Notes: a model not told the origin generated them from the sequence alone. A stretch of 64,000 nt of DNA from Dysgonomonas sp. 511 (GCF_010501105.1 NZ_QVMQ01000001.1:183012-247011), one strand, 5' to 3'; counted from the stretch's first letter, positions 37,216 through 46,566 are shown. Numbers and translations: made by a program.

Positions 37216-37368
37216 CAGGGCAAACGCATGAAAAAATGATATTCCAACTTTGACTACCGTAGGGGCGAATTATCATTCGCCCGCAGATTTTCCTTATTCC
37301 GGGCGAATGATAATTCGCCCCCACAAAGCTCAGAATTGAGTTTGGATAAATTTCATGCGCTTACCCTG
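37216..37368. mobile_element. MITE-like palindromic element, copy 3 (full length), with target duplication
   Basis: A 153-bp element. Outer termini are CAGGGCAAACGCATGAAA and TTTCATGCGCTTACCCTG, imperfect inverted repeats. The core has two perfect 20-base arms at 37263-37282 and 37301-37320, each itself a hairpin (GGGCGAAT/ATTCGCCC). The flanks GCGTCTTCCC (37206-37215) and GCTTCTTCCC (37369-37378) match at 9 of 10. It has no coding capacity and would need a transposase in trans. Confidence 0.88.
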
Positions 37369-37446
37369 GCTTCTTCCCCTGATTTCTTGCTCGTTTTTGG
37401 CAAAGTGCCTATCTTCGGCATTCTAACTAAAAAATATCGATCGACG

Positions 37447-38091
37447 ATGGCTTTTGACAAAGATGACGCAATAGAAGAATACGTCCTTTCGCATATCGAC
37501 GAAGAGGGCGATTTACTGAAACAGCTCAACAGGGATGCACATGTCAACCTGTTGAAGCCCCGTATGCTCTCCGGGCATCTGCAAGGTAGGATGCTGAAAA
37601 TGTTTTGCCGTATGATGCAGCCTAAGTATATTCTCGAAATAGGTACTTACACGGCTTATGCCACCCTTTGCCTAGCCGAAGGGGCAGCCGATGATGCTGT
37701 AATCCACACGTTGGAGGTAAACGACGAATTGGAAGATTTCATAATGAAATACCTGCATAAAACGAAATTGAAAGACAAGATCCATCTGCATATCGGGGAT
37801 GCCATGCAGATAATACCTACATTAGACTGTGTTTTCGACCTCGTATTTATCGACGCCAACAAACGGCATTATATCGAATACTACGACCTGATTTTCGACA
37901 AGGTACGTCCGGGTGGGCTTATCGTAGCCGACAATACCCTGTGGGACGGTCATGTGCTGGAAACTCCGAAGCCATCCGATAAGCAAACCATAGGCATCAA
38001 GGCCTTCAACGATATGGTGGCAAAAGACGACAGGGTGGAGAAGGTGATCCTGCCAATCCGCGATGGGCTGACTCTTATATGGAAAAAATAG
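37447..38091 (+). CDS. Class I SAM-dependent O-methyltransferase
   Basis: 214-residue methyltransferase of the caffeoyl-CoA/catechol O-methyltransferase-like family. The SAM motif is ILEIGTYTAYATLCLAEG, followed by VIHTLEVNDELEDF, DLVFIDANKRHYIEYYD (metal-binding Asp region) and GGLIVADNTLWDGHV. I choose the start at 37447 (MAFDKDDAIEEYVLSH); the frame stays open 37 codons upstream into MITE copy 3, but that part has no family similarity. It lies 93 bases before rbfA. Confidence 0.9.
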   Translation: MAFDKDDAIEEYVLSHIDEEGDLLKQLNRDAHVNLLKPRMLSGHLQGRMLKMFCRMMQPKYILEIGTYTAYATLCLAEGAADDAVIHTLEVNDELEDFIMKYLHKTKLKDKIHLHIGDAMQIIPTLDCVFDLVFIDANKRHYIEYYDLIFDKVRPGGLIVADNTLWDGHVLETPKPSDKQTIGIKAFNDMVAKDDRVEKVILPIRDGLTLIWKK

Positions 38092-38157
38092 TACAGGCAA
38101 AAAAACATTTCACCTAAAATACTTCCTGCTCATAACTCATAACTTCTAACTTATCTT

Positions 38158-38165
38158 TACCTTTG
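38158..38165 (+). promoter_or_regulatory. -7 promoter element of rbfA
   Basis: TACCTTTG matches TAnnTTTG, 20 bases before the rbfA start codon. Confidence 0.55.
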
Positions 38166-38184
38166 TAGGCTAAATGAAAATATA

Positions 38185-38538
38185 ATGGATAGTACAAGAC
38201 AACAAAAAATAAACCGCCTGATACAAAAAGAACTGAGCGAAATATTCCGTAAACAGACCCAGCAGATGCGTGGCATACTGATTTCGGTAAGTGTAGTAAG
38301 AATAAGCCCCGACCTGGGTAATGCAAAGGCTTACCTCAGCATCTTCCCTTCGGATAAGGGCAAAGAGATACTGGAAAATATACGGGCTAATGTAAAAGCT
38401 GTGCGCTTCGACCTGGGACAGAAAGTGGGCAAACAACTGCGCATCATTCCCGAACTGTCTTTCTATCTCGACGATTCGCTCGATTACCTCGAAAACATAG
38501 ACAAACTGCTGAATAAGGACAATAAAAAAGAAGATTAA
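38185..38538 (+). CDS. rbfA: Ribosome-binding factor A
   Basis: 117-residue KH-fold protein that helps mature the 30S subunit at the 16S 5' end. RQQKINRLIQKELSEIF, ISVSVVRISPDLGNAKAYLSI, and the late RIIPELSFYLDDSLDYLENID are the three family blocks. It is followed 3 bases later by the LolC/E-type permease gene, an arrangement I recall from other Bacteroidales. Confidence 0.95.
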   Translation: MDSTRQQKINRLIQKELSEIFRKQTQQMRGILISVSVVRISPDLGNAKAYLSIFPSDKGKEILENIRANVKAVRFDLGQKVGKQLRIIPELSFYLDDSLDYLENIDKLLNKDNKKED

Positions 38539-38541
38539 ACC

Positions 38542-39768
38542 TTGAACCTTCCGTTACACATAGCACGCCGTTACCTTTTTGCTAAAAAATCGCACAATGC
38601 CATCAATGTGATATCTTTCATATCGGTATGCGGCATTGCTGTGGCTACGGCTGCACTGGTGTGTGCGTTGTCGGTTTTCAACGGGTTCACTTCTGTTGCC
38701 GCTAAAATGTTTAGCGATTTCGATCCCGAATTGCAGATAGCTCCGGCACAAGGCAAAGTTTTCAACCCCGATAGCGAAGCATTGAAGGAAGTTTACGCCC
38801 TGGAAGAAATAGATTTTATTTCCCAGTCCTTGGAGGAAAACGCGCTGGCCATGTACGGCGACCGGCAAGAGCCTATCCTGCTGAAAGGGGTTTCTCCCCA
38901 ATTCGAACATCTGGCAAATATAGACACCCTGATAATAGACGGGAGTTTTGTATTGAGGGAGGGTGATACCGACAATGGAGTGATAGGTGCAGGCCTGGCA
39001 ATGCTCTTGGGTGTACGTGCCAACTTCCGCGAGCCTGTGGAGCTATATGTACCAAAGAGAAATGTACGTGTCAATCCGGCAAACCCATCATCGGCTTTCG
39101 ACAGAAATCATATTTTCATAAGCGGAGTCTTTGCGCTCAACCAAGCTAAATACGACGATCAGATGTTGATAGTACCTATCGAACTGGCTCGCGAACTGCT
39201 GAGGTACGATTCGGAAGTGTCGTCTTTGGATATAAAACTGAAAGAGGGGGCAAGCGTAGGTGAAACAAGAGAAAAAATAAAAGCTTTGTTGGGCGAAAAC
39301 CTACTTGTAAAAGACCGCTTCGAACAACAGGAAGATATGTACCGCATGGTAAATATCGAAAAATGGGTGACATTCCTTATCCTTGCCATAATCCTTATTA
39401 TTGCAGCCTTCAATGTAGTGGGGTCGCTCTCGATGCTTATTATAGAAAAGAACGATGATATTGCAATCCTAAAAAACATGGGAGCCAGCAACCACATGAT
39501 AACCCGCATCTTCATGTTCGAAGGATGGCTTATAAATATGGTGGGGGCTGTCGCCGGTTTGGTTTTCGGGCTAGCTATATGTTTGCTGCAACAGCACTTC
39601 GGACTGCTTAAATTAGGATCGGGGCAAGGCGAATTTGTGGTAGATGCCTATCCGGTAGTAGTATATGCTCTCGATGTATTGCTGATATTTATAGCAGTAT
39701 CGGTGATCGGCTTCTTTGCAGTGCTGTATCCGGTAAATAACTTGAGAAAGCGTTTGCTACAGCATTAA
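38542..39768 (+). CDS. FtsX/MacB-type permease, LolC/LolE-like
   Basis: 408-residue inner-membrane permease. It has a TTG start 3 bases after the rbfA stop; the next conserved residues NLPLHIARRYLFAKKSHNAIN are the family N-terminus, so TTG is the likely true start. Four membrane helices (near 22-45, 275-300, 320-345, 370-395) flank a large periplasmic domain between helices 1 and 2. This is the LolC/LolE layout for lipoprotein release, and the family also works with LolD-type ATPases, not seen here. The 3' end overlaps the convergent GNAT gene by 12 bases. Confidence 0.88.
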   Translation: MNLPLHIARRYLFAKKSHNAINVISFISVCGIAVATAALVCALSVFNGFTSVAAKMFSDFDPELQIAPAQGKVFNPDSEALKEVYALEEIDFISQSLEENALAMYGDRQEPILLKGVSPQFEHLANIDTLIIDGSFVLREGDTDNGVIGAGLAMLLGVRANFREPVELYVPKRNVRVNPANPSSAFDRNHIFISGVFALNQAKYDDQMLIVPIELARELLRYDSEVSSLDIKLKEGASVGETREKIKALLGENLLVKDRFEQQEDMYRMVNIEKWVTFLILAIILIIAAFNVVGSLSMLIIEKNDDIAILKNMGASNHMITRIFMFEGWLINMVGAVAGLVFGLAICLLQQHFGLLKLGSGQGEFVVDAYPVVVYALDVLLIFIAVSVIGFFAVLYPVNNLRKRLLQH

Positions 39769-40242
39769 CTGCCAAAATTCGACATCTATCAGTCTGCCGA
39801 ATTTTATACCCGATTCCCTGAAATTCCCGATCAGTTTAAACCCGAATTTTTCATGCAACCTTTGGCTTTGCTCGTTAGGCAACGATATTACGCCGATAAG
39901 CGAATGGATATTTATATCTTTGGCCCGTTCTATCAGCACGTTGTAGAGTGAACTTCCCATCCCGCTGCCAATGGCATCCTTGTCGAGATAGACGCTTGTT
40001 TCCAGTGTTATGTCGTAGGCCGCTCTTTCCCTCCAGTTGCTCAGGTAAGCATAGCCGATAATTTTCCGGTCTTGCTCACCAACGATGAAAGGAAAGCCTT
40101 TTGCCCTTATTTTTTCTATACGTTTTATTATATCTTCCTTCGTTACCTTGTCGTATTCGAAAGTAACAATGGTTTCCTTTATATAATAATTGTATATATC
40201 GGCAATTTGCTGCGCATCGGCTGTTGTGGCGTCTCTTATCAT
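39757..40242 (-). CDS. GNAT N-acetyltransferase, phosphinothricin-acetyltransferase-like
   Basis: 161-residue GNAT acetyltransferase. ATTADAQQIADIYNYYIKET is the PAT-like N-terminus, and LETSVYLDKDAIGSGMGSSL carries the acetyl-CoA loop (Q/RxxGxG/A in the form AIGSGMG). LIGVISLPNEQSQRLHEKFGF and GRLIDVEFWQL are at the end. The likely substrate is an amino acid or amino-acid-like amine, which is unproven. It begins right next to the following minus-strand gene (40243). Confidence 0.85.
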   Translation of the reverse strand: MIRDATTADAQQIADIYNYYIKETIVTFEYDKVTKEDIIKRIEKIRAKGFPFIVGEQDRKIIGYAYLSNWRERAAYDITLETSVYLDKDAIGSGMGSSLYNVLIERAKDINIHSLIGVISLPNEQSQRLHEKFGFKLIGNFRESGIKFGRLIDVEFWQLML

Positions 40243-40671
40243 CTACATTTCGGTTCCTGTTACCTGAGGCGGTATCTCGTCACTGTTCGGGCTTAGTTGC
40301 ACAGGCGGGTCGGCAGAAACTATGCTATCTACTATATATTTGGTATAACCACGCCACGGCAAAATGCCGAAATATTCTTTGTAATGAAGTTTTACATTTT
40401 GTCCGCTGAGCGACATCAGTTTATCGTATAGTTCACGGTTTTCTATCGAGAACTGAAATTCGTTCGATTGCAGCCCTTGCTGTCCCGGACGGAATCCCGA
40501 TTGTATCAGTTCGCCTTCGAAAGTCTTAAATATTATGCCTTTATGTTTTACATTATTCAAGATCCCGGCTTTTACCCCCGAGTCGCTGAATGGTACATAA
40601 AACCAAATATATCCGAATATCAGCAGTCCGATAAGGAGAAATGTACCAATAATTAACAATGCTTTTTTCAT
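40243..40671 (-). CDS. Conserved single-pass membrane protein, unknown function
   Basis: 142-residue protein. One N-terminal membrane helix or uncleaved signal (residues 5-27, LLIIGTFLLIGLLIFGYIWFYV) precedes a small beta-rich domain (SGVKAGILNNVKHKGIIFKTFEGELIQSG; EFQFSIENRELYDKL; VKLHYKEYFGILPWRG). Similar Bacteroidales proteins are sometimes labelled 6-phosphogluconate dehydrogenase, which nothing in this sequence supports. It is followed without a gap by the GNAT gene, so they form an operon. Confidence 0.75.
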   Translation of the reverse strand: MKKALLIIGTFLLIGLLIFGYIWFYVPFSDSGVKAGILNNVKHKGIIFKTFEGELIQSGFRPGQQGLQSNEFQFSIENRELYDKLMSLSGQNVKLHYKEYFGILPWRGYTKYIVDSIVSADPPVQLSPNSDEIPPQVTGTEM

Positions 40672-40847
40672 ATTTTTATCTATATTATAAGAGCGTTATT
40701 TGTATAATTGTTAAAACCAATAAGATTCTGTTTTGTTCAGAAAGCAAAGATATTCATATTTTTAAACTATTTTTGCTGTATTGTTCGAAATATTAGAGAG
40801 AAAAGGAAAGGTAACAAATCCTGCATTTTCAGTTTTTCTGGCAAATG

Positions 40848-40918
40848 TGTTACTTTTGTTACTTTCTTATATGGTTAATGTTGATAATCAAGCTATTCTC
40901 ATTTTGTAAAAAGTAACA
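40848..40918. repeat. GTTACTTTT inverted repeat, copy 3, just upstream of engB
   Basis: TGTTACTTTT (40848-40857) and AAAAGTAACA (40909-40918) are perfect complements. The right arm ends 3 bases before the engB ATG, where a ribosome would bind. A further GTAACA lies at 40811. Confidence 0.7.
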
Positions 40919-40921
40919 ACT

Positions 40922-41524
40922 ATGATAATAAAAGACGCTCAGTTTGTAATAAGTAACACCGATTGGCAGAAATGCCCGCAGGATGGGAAACCCGAATACG
41001 CATTTATCGGAAGGTCTAATGTTGGCAAATCGTCGCTGATAAACATGCTTACCAACCGCAAAGGGCTGGCTATGACCTCGTCGAAGCCGGGGAAAACCCA
41101 GTTGATAAACCACTTCGTAATTAATAACGAATGGTATCTGGTAGACCTTCCCGGTTATGGATATGCCCAGCGGGGCAAGGAAGGCAGGGAACGCATACGC
41201 ACTATTATAGAAGATTATATACTGGAGAGGATGGAGCTGACATGCCTTTTCCTACTGCTGGATTGCCGGCACGAACCTCAGAAGATAGACCTGGAGTTTA
41301 TGGAGTGGTTGGGCGAATCGGAAGTGCCTTTCGTTATCGTCTTTACCAAGATAGACAAATTGAGCAAGAGCAAGCTGAAAGAAAATATCGACCGCTATGT
41401 AGAAAAACTGCATGAAACATGGGAAGAGATACCGCCTGTATTCTATACATCGTCGGAGCACAAACTTGGCAATGAGGAGATACTCGACTATATAGACGGC
41501 ATAAACAAAAGCCTGAAAGGATGA
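40922..41524 (+). CDS. engB: Ribosome biogenesis GTPase EngB (YihA/YsxC)
   Basis: 200-residue GTPase needed for 50S assembly. G1 is [12 protein letters not shown] and G2 falls in [12 protein letters not shown]3 is [12 protein letters not shown]4 FTKIDK and G5 YTSSEHKLG. The length and the unusual early G1 are standard. Its stop overlaps the start of the guanine deaminase gene (ATGA). Confidence 0.96.
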   Translation: MIIKDAQFVISNTDWQKCPQDGKPEYAFIGRSNVGKSSLINMLTNRKGLAMTSSKPGKTQLINHFVINNEWYLVDLPGYGYAQRGKEGRERIRTIIEDYILERMELTCLFLLLDCRHEPQKIDLEFMEWLGESEVPFVIVFTKIDKLSKSKLKENIDRYVEKLHETWEEIPPVFYTSSEHKLGNEEILDYIDGINKSLKG

Positions 41525-41997
41525 AAGAAGGAATAGATATCCGTTTTATGAAGCGTGCTATCTCTTTGGCAAAGAAAGGGGTAGTATCGGGAGGAGGCCC
41601 TTTTGGGGCAGTGATAGTAAAGGATGGGGAAATAATAGCTCAGGCATACAACAGGGTAACCCTCGACAACGACCCCACAGCCCATGCCGAGGTGTCGGCT
41701 ATCCGCAAAGCGTGCAAGAAGCTTAAGACGTTCGACCTTTCGGGTTGCGAGATATACACCTCGTGCGAACCTTGCCCCATGTGCCTGTCGGCAATCTATT
41801 GGGCGCATATCGGCAAGATATATTACGCCTGCACAAAGGAAGATGCCAAAGCCGTAGACTTTGACGATTCCTTTATCTACGAGCAAATAGACCTGAAGCC
41901 GGAAAACCGCTCCATACCTGCTGTCCACTTGTTGCGCAGCCAGGCATTAGAAGCTTTCCGGATGTGGGAAGAAAAAGACGATAAGACTGAATATTAG
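41521..41997 (+). CDS. guaD: Guanine deaminase-like nucleoside/nucleobase deaminase
   Basis: 158-residue cytidine-deaminase-fold enzyme. The zinc site is H55-A-E57 in [15 protein letters not shown] plus C85 and C88 in [16 protein letters not shown]. The C-terminus ([20 protein letters not shown], then FRMWEEK) is like Bacillus GuaD, a domain-swapped guanine deaminase, and unlike tRNA deaminase TadA. The reaction is guanine to xanthine. Translationally coupled to engB. Confidence 0.82.
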   Translation: MKEGIDIRFMKRAISLAKKGVVSGGGPFGAVIVKDGEIIAQAYNRVTLDNDPTAHAEVSAIRKACKKLKTFDLSGCEIYTSCEPCPMCLSAIYWAHIGKIYYACTKEDAKAVDFDDSFIYEQIDLKPENRSIPAVHLLRSQALEAFRMWEEKDDKTEY

Positions 41998-42028
41998 CCA
42001 AAAGATTTAACCTAAACCAAGAATAACC

Positions 42029-42673
42029 ATGTTATTAGTACCCAAAGTAAAACCAACAGATTTAGACAATAAGGAGTCCGTTCTTGCTGCTCTGGCAAAT
42101 GTAAAGATAAATAAGATAGCCACAGTAAACTGGCCCGGCCAGTTCCCGGCAAAGCCTACCGTTGCTTTTAAGATTGCACACACCGGCGATCATATATTGC
42201 TCCAATATCTTGTGGAGGAAGACGAAATATTGGCACTGACCAAAGAAGACAATGGTCCGGTATGGACAGACTCGTGCGTGGAGTTTTTTATCACTTTGCC
42301 GGGATCGTCCAATTACTACAATCTGGAATGCAACTGCACAGGCACAGCATTGCTTGCTTTCCGTCCGGGACGCGAAGGCGCAGAACACGCCAACAAAGGT
42401 GTAATGTCGCTTATCAGCCGTTATCCAAGCCTGGGGAATGAACCGATAGACAAGAAGCATGGCGATTTCAAATGGAACTTACTGTTGGTAATCCCTGCCG
42501 CCACATTCTGGAAATCCAAGCTGGAATCATTCGATGGCATCAAGGCTAAAGCTAATTTTTATAAGTGCGGCGACAACCTGTCTGTACCCCATTTCCTGTC
42601 GTGGAACCCTATCAGGATAGAGAATCCCGACTTTCACAGGCCGGAGTATTTTGCAGAACTCGATTTCGAATGA
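42029..42673 (+). CDS. CBM9-like (carbohydrate-binding family 9-like) protein
   Basis: 214-residue single-domain beta-sandwich with no signal peptide. Family blocks are VNWPGQFPAKPTVAFKIAHTG, VWTDSCVEFFITLPG, YYNLECNCTGTALLAFRPG and FYKCGDNLSVPHFLSWNPI. These small cytoplasmic CBM9-like proteins are widespread in Bacteroidales with no assigned role. It is 31 bases after the deaminase and probably in the same operon. Confidence 0.82.
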   Translation: MLLVPKVKPTDLDNKESVLAALANVKINKIATVNWPGQFPAKPTVAFKIAHTGDHILLQYLVEEDEILALTKEDNGPVWTDSCVEFFITLPGSSNYYNLECNCTGTALLAFRPGREGAEHANKGVMSLISRYPSLGNEPIDKKHGDFKWNLLLVIPAATFWKSKLESFDGIKAKANFYKCGDNLSVPHFLSWNPIRIENPDFHRPEYFAELDFE

Positions 42674-42775
42674 GAGGTTAAGATTTTGTTACAATCGGGT
42701 TAATCTGCATATATAGAGGGTTATAGATATTTTTATTTTTGTGTTAAAATATGTTTTAGCCTATGTATTTTTTTT

Positions 42776-42783
42776 TATCTTTG
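42776..42783 (+). promoter_or_regulatory. -7 promoter element of the phosphate transport pair
   Basis: TATCTTTG matches TAnnTTTG, 60 bases before the DUF47 start; a TTTTTGTG about 40 bases further upstream could be the -33 element. Confidence 0.65.
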
Positions 42784-42842
42784 CGCTGCAAAAAAGATGA
42801 TAGCATCATCTATCTTTCTAAACATGACATATTTAAACATTT

Positions 42843-43490
42843 ATGAAAAATAATTTATTCGATAGGTTTAAACCTAAAGAAAACAAGTTTTTCCCTTTAA
42901 TGACGGGTATGGCAGAGGCTATACTCAATGCATCAGACCTTATTATTGGATGCGTTCAGGCGACCAGCCATGAAGAGGCGGTCGATTTCTACAAAAAGAT
43001 AAAAGAGCAGGAACGCAAAGCCGACAGCATCCAGAATCAGATATTTGAAGAACTGAACGAAACTTTCATCACTCCGTTCGACCGGGAAGATATAAACCAT
43101 CTATCGGCCACATTAGACGATGTTACAGATTTAATAAACAGTTGCGCCAAACGCATCATGCTCTACAGTCCGAAAGTGATGCCCGAAGCGGCTGTCCGTC
43201 TGGCTATGTTCGTGCGCGAATCGGCAGGATTTCTCGGCAAGGCGATAGACGAACTGGATGTGCTGAAAAAAAGTACCGATAATATAAAAGAGTATTGCGA
43301 ACAGCTAGGTACAATAGAAAAGAAAGCCGACGATGTATATGAGCACTTTCTTATCGACCTTTTCGAAAACGAAACTGATGCTATCGAAGTAATCAAGCTG
43401 AAAGATATCCTCCACGAACTGGAACGGGCGACCGATGCAGCCGAAGCGGTAGGTAAAATCATAAAAATGATGATCGTTAAGTATTCATAA
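42843..43490 (+). CDS. DUF47 family phosphate transport regulator
   Basis: 215-residue helical PhoU-like protein (FDRFKPKENKFFPLMTGMAEAI; QERKADSIQNQIFEELNETF; TPFDREDINHLSATLDDVTDLIN). DUF47 proteins pair with PiT transporters and modulate them. The gene lies 10 bases before the PiT gene, confirming the pair. Confidence 0.92.
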   Translation: MKNNLFDRFKPKENKFFPLMTGMAEAILNASDLIIGCVQATSHEEAVDFYKKIKEQERKADSIQNQIFEELNETFITPFDREDINHLSATLDDVTDLINSCAKRIMLYSPKVMPEAAVRLAMFVRESAGFLGKAIDELDVLKKSTDNIKEYCEQLGTIEKKADDVYEHFLIDLFENETDAIEVIKLKDILHELERATDAAEAVGKIIKMMIVKYS

Positions 43491-43500
43491 CAGGAAGAAG

Positions 43501-44556
43501 ATGACTTTATTAATAACAATCATTGTTTTAGCAATAATATTCGACTTTATCAACGGATTCCACGATGCAGCTAATTCAATAGCCACCGTTGTTTCAACGA
43601 AAGTACTCACTCCTACACAAGCTGTTATCTGGGCTGCATTTTTCAACTTTGTAGCTTACTTCATAGCAAAGCTCATCCTTAAGGATTTTGGGGTTGCGAA
43701 AACAATTTCAGATACAATAGAGTTGAATGCCTTTAAAGATTCGATGCCATTGGTTTCGGTAGTATTGGTCGCTGCGTTGACTGCTGCTATAATATGGAAT
43801 CTCATTACATGGCGTCTGGGTATACCATCTTCCTCTTCACATACGTTGATTGGAGGATTGGCAGGAGGAGCCATTGCTGCTTGTGGGTTCAGCGCGATAC
43901 ACAGTGGTACAATAGCTCTAATCGTTGCATTTATAGTTCTTGCTCCGGTTATAGGTATGGTAGGAGGAAATCTGATTACTTTGTTGGTAATGCATCTAGC
44001 TAAGAAGATGAAGCCGGCAAAAGCTGAGCGTTGGTTTAAGAATCTACAATTAGTATCATCAGCAGGATTAAGTATAGGACATGGTCTCAATGACTCTCAG
44101 AAAGTAATGGGAGTAATCGCTGTAGCTTTAGTCGTAAATCAGCATTTAGAAAACCTGCCAAAATGGATGAAAGGTTCGGATGCTACTTATATGATGAATA
44201 ATCATGAATGGATTGCTTTGGCCTGTTTTGGTGCTATTGCATTAGGAACAATATGTGGCGGATGGAAGATAATGAAAACTATGGGTAACCGTATTACTAA
44301 AATTACGCCAATAGAAGGATTTTGTGCTCAAACAGCAGGAGCATTGACACTCTTTGTTACAGAGAAGCTTCATGTGCCTGTAAGTACAACTCATGTCATT
44401 ACAGGAAGTATCATTGGAGTAGGTTCTATAAAACGTTTATCGGCCGTTCGTTGGGGAGTAACTAAAGATTTGCTTGTGGCATGGGTTCTGACTATTCCCG
44501 TTAGTGCAATAATGGCAATGCTTTGCTATTATGTATTGGAACTTATTATAGAATAA
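43501..44556 (+). CDS. pit: Inorganic phosphate transporter, PiT family
   Basis: 351-residue membrane transporter with about ten helices. The PiT signatures are near both ends: DFINGFHDAANSIATVVSTK at the start and FCAQTAGALTLFVTEKLHVP with VSTTHVITGSIIGVGSIKR near the end. SSSSHTLIGGLAGGAIAACG and SIGHGLNDSQKVMGVIAVAL are also typical. It imports phosphate with a cation, and is co-transcribed with DUF47. Confidence 0.95.
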   Translation: MTLLITIIVLAIIFDFINGFHDAANSIATVVSTKVLTPTQAVIWAAFFNFVAYFIAKLILKDFGVAKTISDTIELNAFKDSMPLVSVVLVAALTAAIIWNLITWRLGIPSSSSHTLIGGLAGGAIAACGFSAIHSGTIALIVAFIVLAPVIGMVGGNLITLLVMHLAKKMKPAKAERWFKNLQLVSSAGLSIGHGLNDSQKVMGVIAVALVVNQHLENLPKWMKGSDATYMMNNHEWIALACFGAIALGTICGGWKIMKTMGNRITKITPIEGFCAQTAGALTLFVTEKLHVPVSTTHVITGSIIGVGSIKRLSAVRWGVTKDLLVAWVLTIPVSAIMAMLCYYVLELIIE

Positions 44557-44653
44557 GATATTTTTTTAGATAAAGCCGTATCGGCAAAGTCGATATTTGC
44601 ACCCGAAGAGCAGATAGTCAATTTAGACTATTGCATTATATATTGAAAAACAG

Positions 44654-44661
44654 TATCTTTG
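44654..44661 (+). promoter_or_regulatory. -7 promoter element of rpsA
   Basis: TATCTTTG, exact TAnnTTTG match, gives a leader of about 70 bases before rpsA, suited to autoregulation by S1. Confidence 0.65.
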
Positions 44662-44737
44662 CACCGCTTTTTGAAGCAAAATAAATGTTTAACAATTTAA
44701 TGATACTGATCAGGACAGGCGCCAGATCGAATTTTGA

Positions 44738-46537
44738 ATGATTGATAATTTAAAAAATGTACAACCAATCGAAGATTTCGATTGGGATGCGTATGCAGAA
44801 GGTGATTCTTATTCAGCGAAAAGCAGAGAAGAATTAACAGAAACTTATGACCAGTCGTTGAACAAAGTAAACGACAAAGAAGTGGTTATGGGTAAAGTAA
44901 CCGCTATGAACAAACGTGAAGTTGTTGTTAACATCGGTTACAAATCAGACGGTGTTGTTTCTATGAACGAATTCCGTTACAACCCGGATCTGAAAATCGG
45001 CGACGATGTAGAAGTCTACATCGAAAGCCAGGAAGACAAAAAAGGACAGCTAATCCTTTCGCACAAGAAAGCACGTGCTACACGCTCTTGGGATCGTGTC
45101 AACGAAGCTCTTGAAAAAGACGAAATTATCAAAGGATTTATCAAATGCCGCACTAAGGGTGGTATGATCGTTGATGTATTCGGAATCGAAGCATTCTTGC
45201 CAGGTTCTCAAATCGACGTGAAACCAATCCGCGACTACGATGTATTCGTTGGTAAAACAATGGAATTTAAAGTTGTGAAAATCAACCATGAATTCAAAAA
45301 CGTTGTTGTTTCGCACAAAGCTCTTATCGAAGCTGAACTTGAACAACAAAAGAAAGATATTATTTCGAAACTCGAAAAAGGACAAGTGCTTGAAGGTACA
45401 GTTAAAAACATCACTTCTTATGGTGTATTTATCGACCTTGGCGGCGTAGACGGACTTATCCATATCACAGACCTTTCTTGGGGACGTGTTCAACATCCTG
45501 AAGAAGTGGTTAAACTGGATGAAAAAATCAACGTTGTTATACTTGACTTCGACGACGACAAGAAACGTATCGCTCTCGGCTTGAAACAACTTACTCCACA
45601 TCCTTGGGATGCTCTTAGCGCAGAACTTAAAGTTGGCGACAAGGTGAAAGGTAAAGTTGTAGTTATGGCAGACTATGGTGCGTTTATCGAAATAGCTCCT
45701 GGTGTAGAAGGCTTGATCCACGTTTCGGAAATGAGCTGGGCACAACATCTACGCAGCGCACAAGACTTTATGAAAGTGGGCGACGAAGTAGAAGCTGTAG
45801 TACTTACACTCGATCGCGACGAGCGCAAAATGTCTCTGGGTATCAAACAACTGAAACCAGATCCATGGGAAAACATCGAAGAAAAATATCCTGTGGGAAG
45901 CAAGCATACTGCAAAAGTTCGCAACTTCACTAACTTCGGCGTATTTGCTGAAATAGAAGAAGGTGTAGACGGACTTATCCATATCTCAGACCTTTCTTGG
46001 ACTAAGAAAATCAAACACCCTAGCGAAATCACTCAAATAGGAGCTGATATCGAAGTTCAAGTGCTTGAAATAGACAAGGACAACCGTCGTTTGAGCCTGG
46101 GCCACAAACAACTTGAAGAAAACCCTTGGGATGTATTCGAAACTATCTTTACAGTAGGTTCTGTACACGAAGGAACAGTTGTAGAAATGGTAGACAAAGG
46201 TGCTGTAATCTCTCTTCCTTACGGTGTTGAAGGTTTTGCTACTCCAAAACACTTAGTAAAAGAAGACGGTTCGCAAGCCAAAGTTGACGAGAAACTAGAA
46301 TTCAAAGTAATTGAATTCAACAAGGATTCTAAACGTATCATTGTTTCTCACAGCCGCGTGTTCGAAGACGAAAAACCTGAAGCTAAAGAAGCTGCAGCAG
46401 AAAAGAAAGCTAAAAGAGCTGCGAAGAAAGAGAAAGAAGAAGCCCTTCCTCAATCTAACATGGAGAAAACAACTCTAGGTGATATTGAAGAGCTTGCTGC
46501 TTTGAAAGAGAAACTTTCGGGCGGAGATGCTAAATAA
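44738..46537 (+). CDS. rpsA: 30S ribosomal protein S1
   Basis: 599-residue S1 with six S1 OB domains, beginning about residues 49, 133, 219, 304, 389 and 476; domains 3-5 have the clearest GVFIDLGGVDGLIHITDLSW-type core. The C-terminal tail is a Lys/Ala/Glu-rich segment (KEAAAEKKAKRAAKKEKEE). S1 unfolds mRNA leaders on the 30S subunit, which matters in Bacteroidota where Shine-Dalgarno sequences are weak. Codon use is visibly more biased than in its neighbours. A terminator follows at 46567. Confidence 0.97.
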   Translation: MIDNLKNVQPIEDFDWDAYAEGDSYSAKSREELTETYDQSLNKVNDKEVVMGKVTAMNKREVVVNIGYKSDGVVSMNEFRYNPDLKIGDDVEVYIESQEDKKGQLILSHKKARATRSWDRVNEALEKDEIIKGFIKCRTKGGMIVDVFGIEAFLPGSQIDVKPIRDYDVFVGKTMEFKVVKINHEFKNVVVSHKALIEAELEQQKKDIISKLEKGQVLEGTVKNITSYGVFIDLGGVDGLIHITDLSWGRVQHPEEVVKLDEKINVVILDFDDDKKRIALGLKQLTPHPWDALSAELKVGDKVKGKVVVMADYGAFIEIAPGVEGLIHVSEMSWAQHLRSAQDFMKVGDEVEAVVLTLDRDERKMSLGIKQLKPDPWENIEEKYPVGSKHTAKVRNFTNFGVFAEIEEGVDGLIHISDLSWTKKIKHPSEITQIGADIEVQVLEIDKDNRRLSLGHKQLEENPWDVFETIFTVGSVHEGTVVEMVDKGAVISLPYGVEGFATPKHLVKEDGSQAKVDEKLEFKVIEFNKDSKRIIVSHSRVFEDEKPEAKEAAAEKKAKRAAKKEKEEALPQSNMEKTTLGDIEELAALKEKLSGGDAK

Positions 46538-46566
46538 GAAAGATTAATCTCTTATTATAATTAGAA

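Noticed and set aside
37085..37324. 79-codon minus-strand frame across the MITE copy 3 region
   Set aside because: It is MITE sequence plus AT-rich spacer and repeats the GANYHSPG peptide seen with copy 1.
45050..45748. 232-codon minus-strand frame opposite rpsA
   Set aside because: Phe- and Asn-rich shadow of highly biased rpsA codons.
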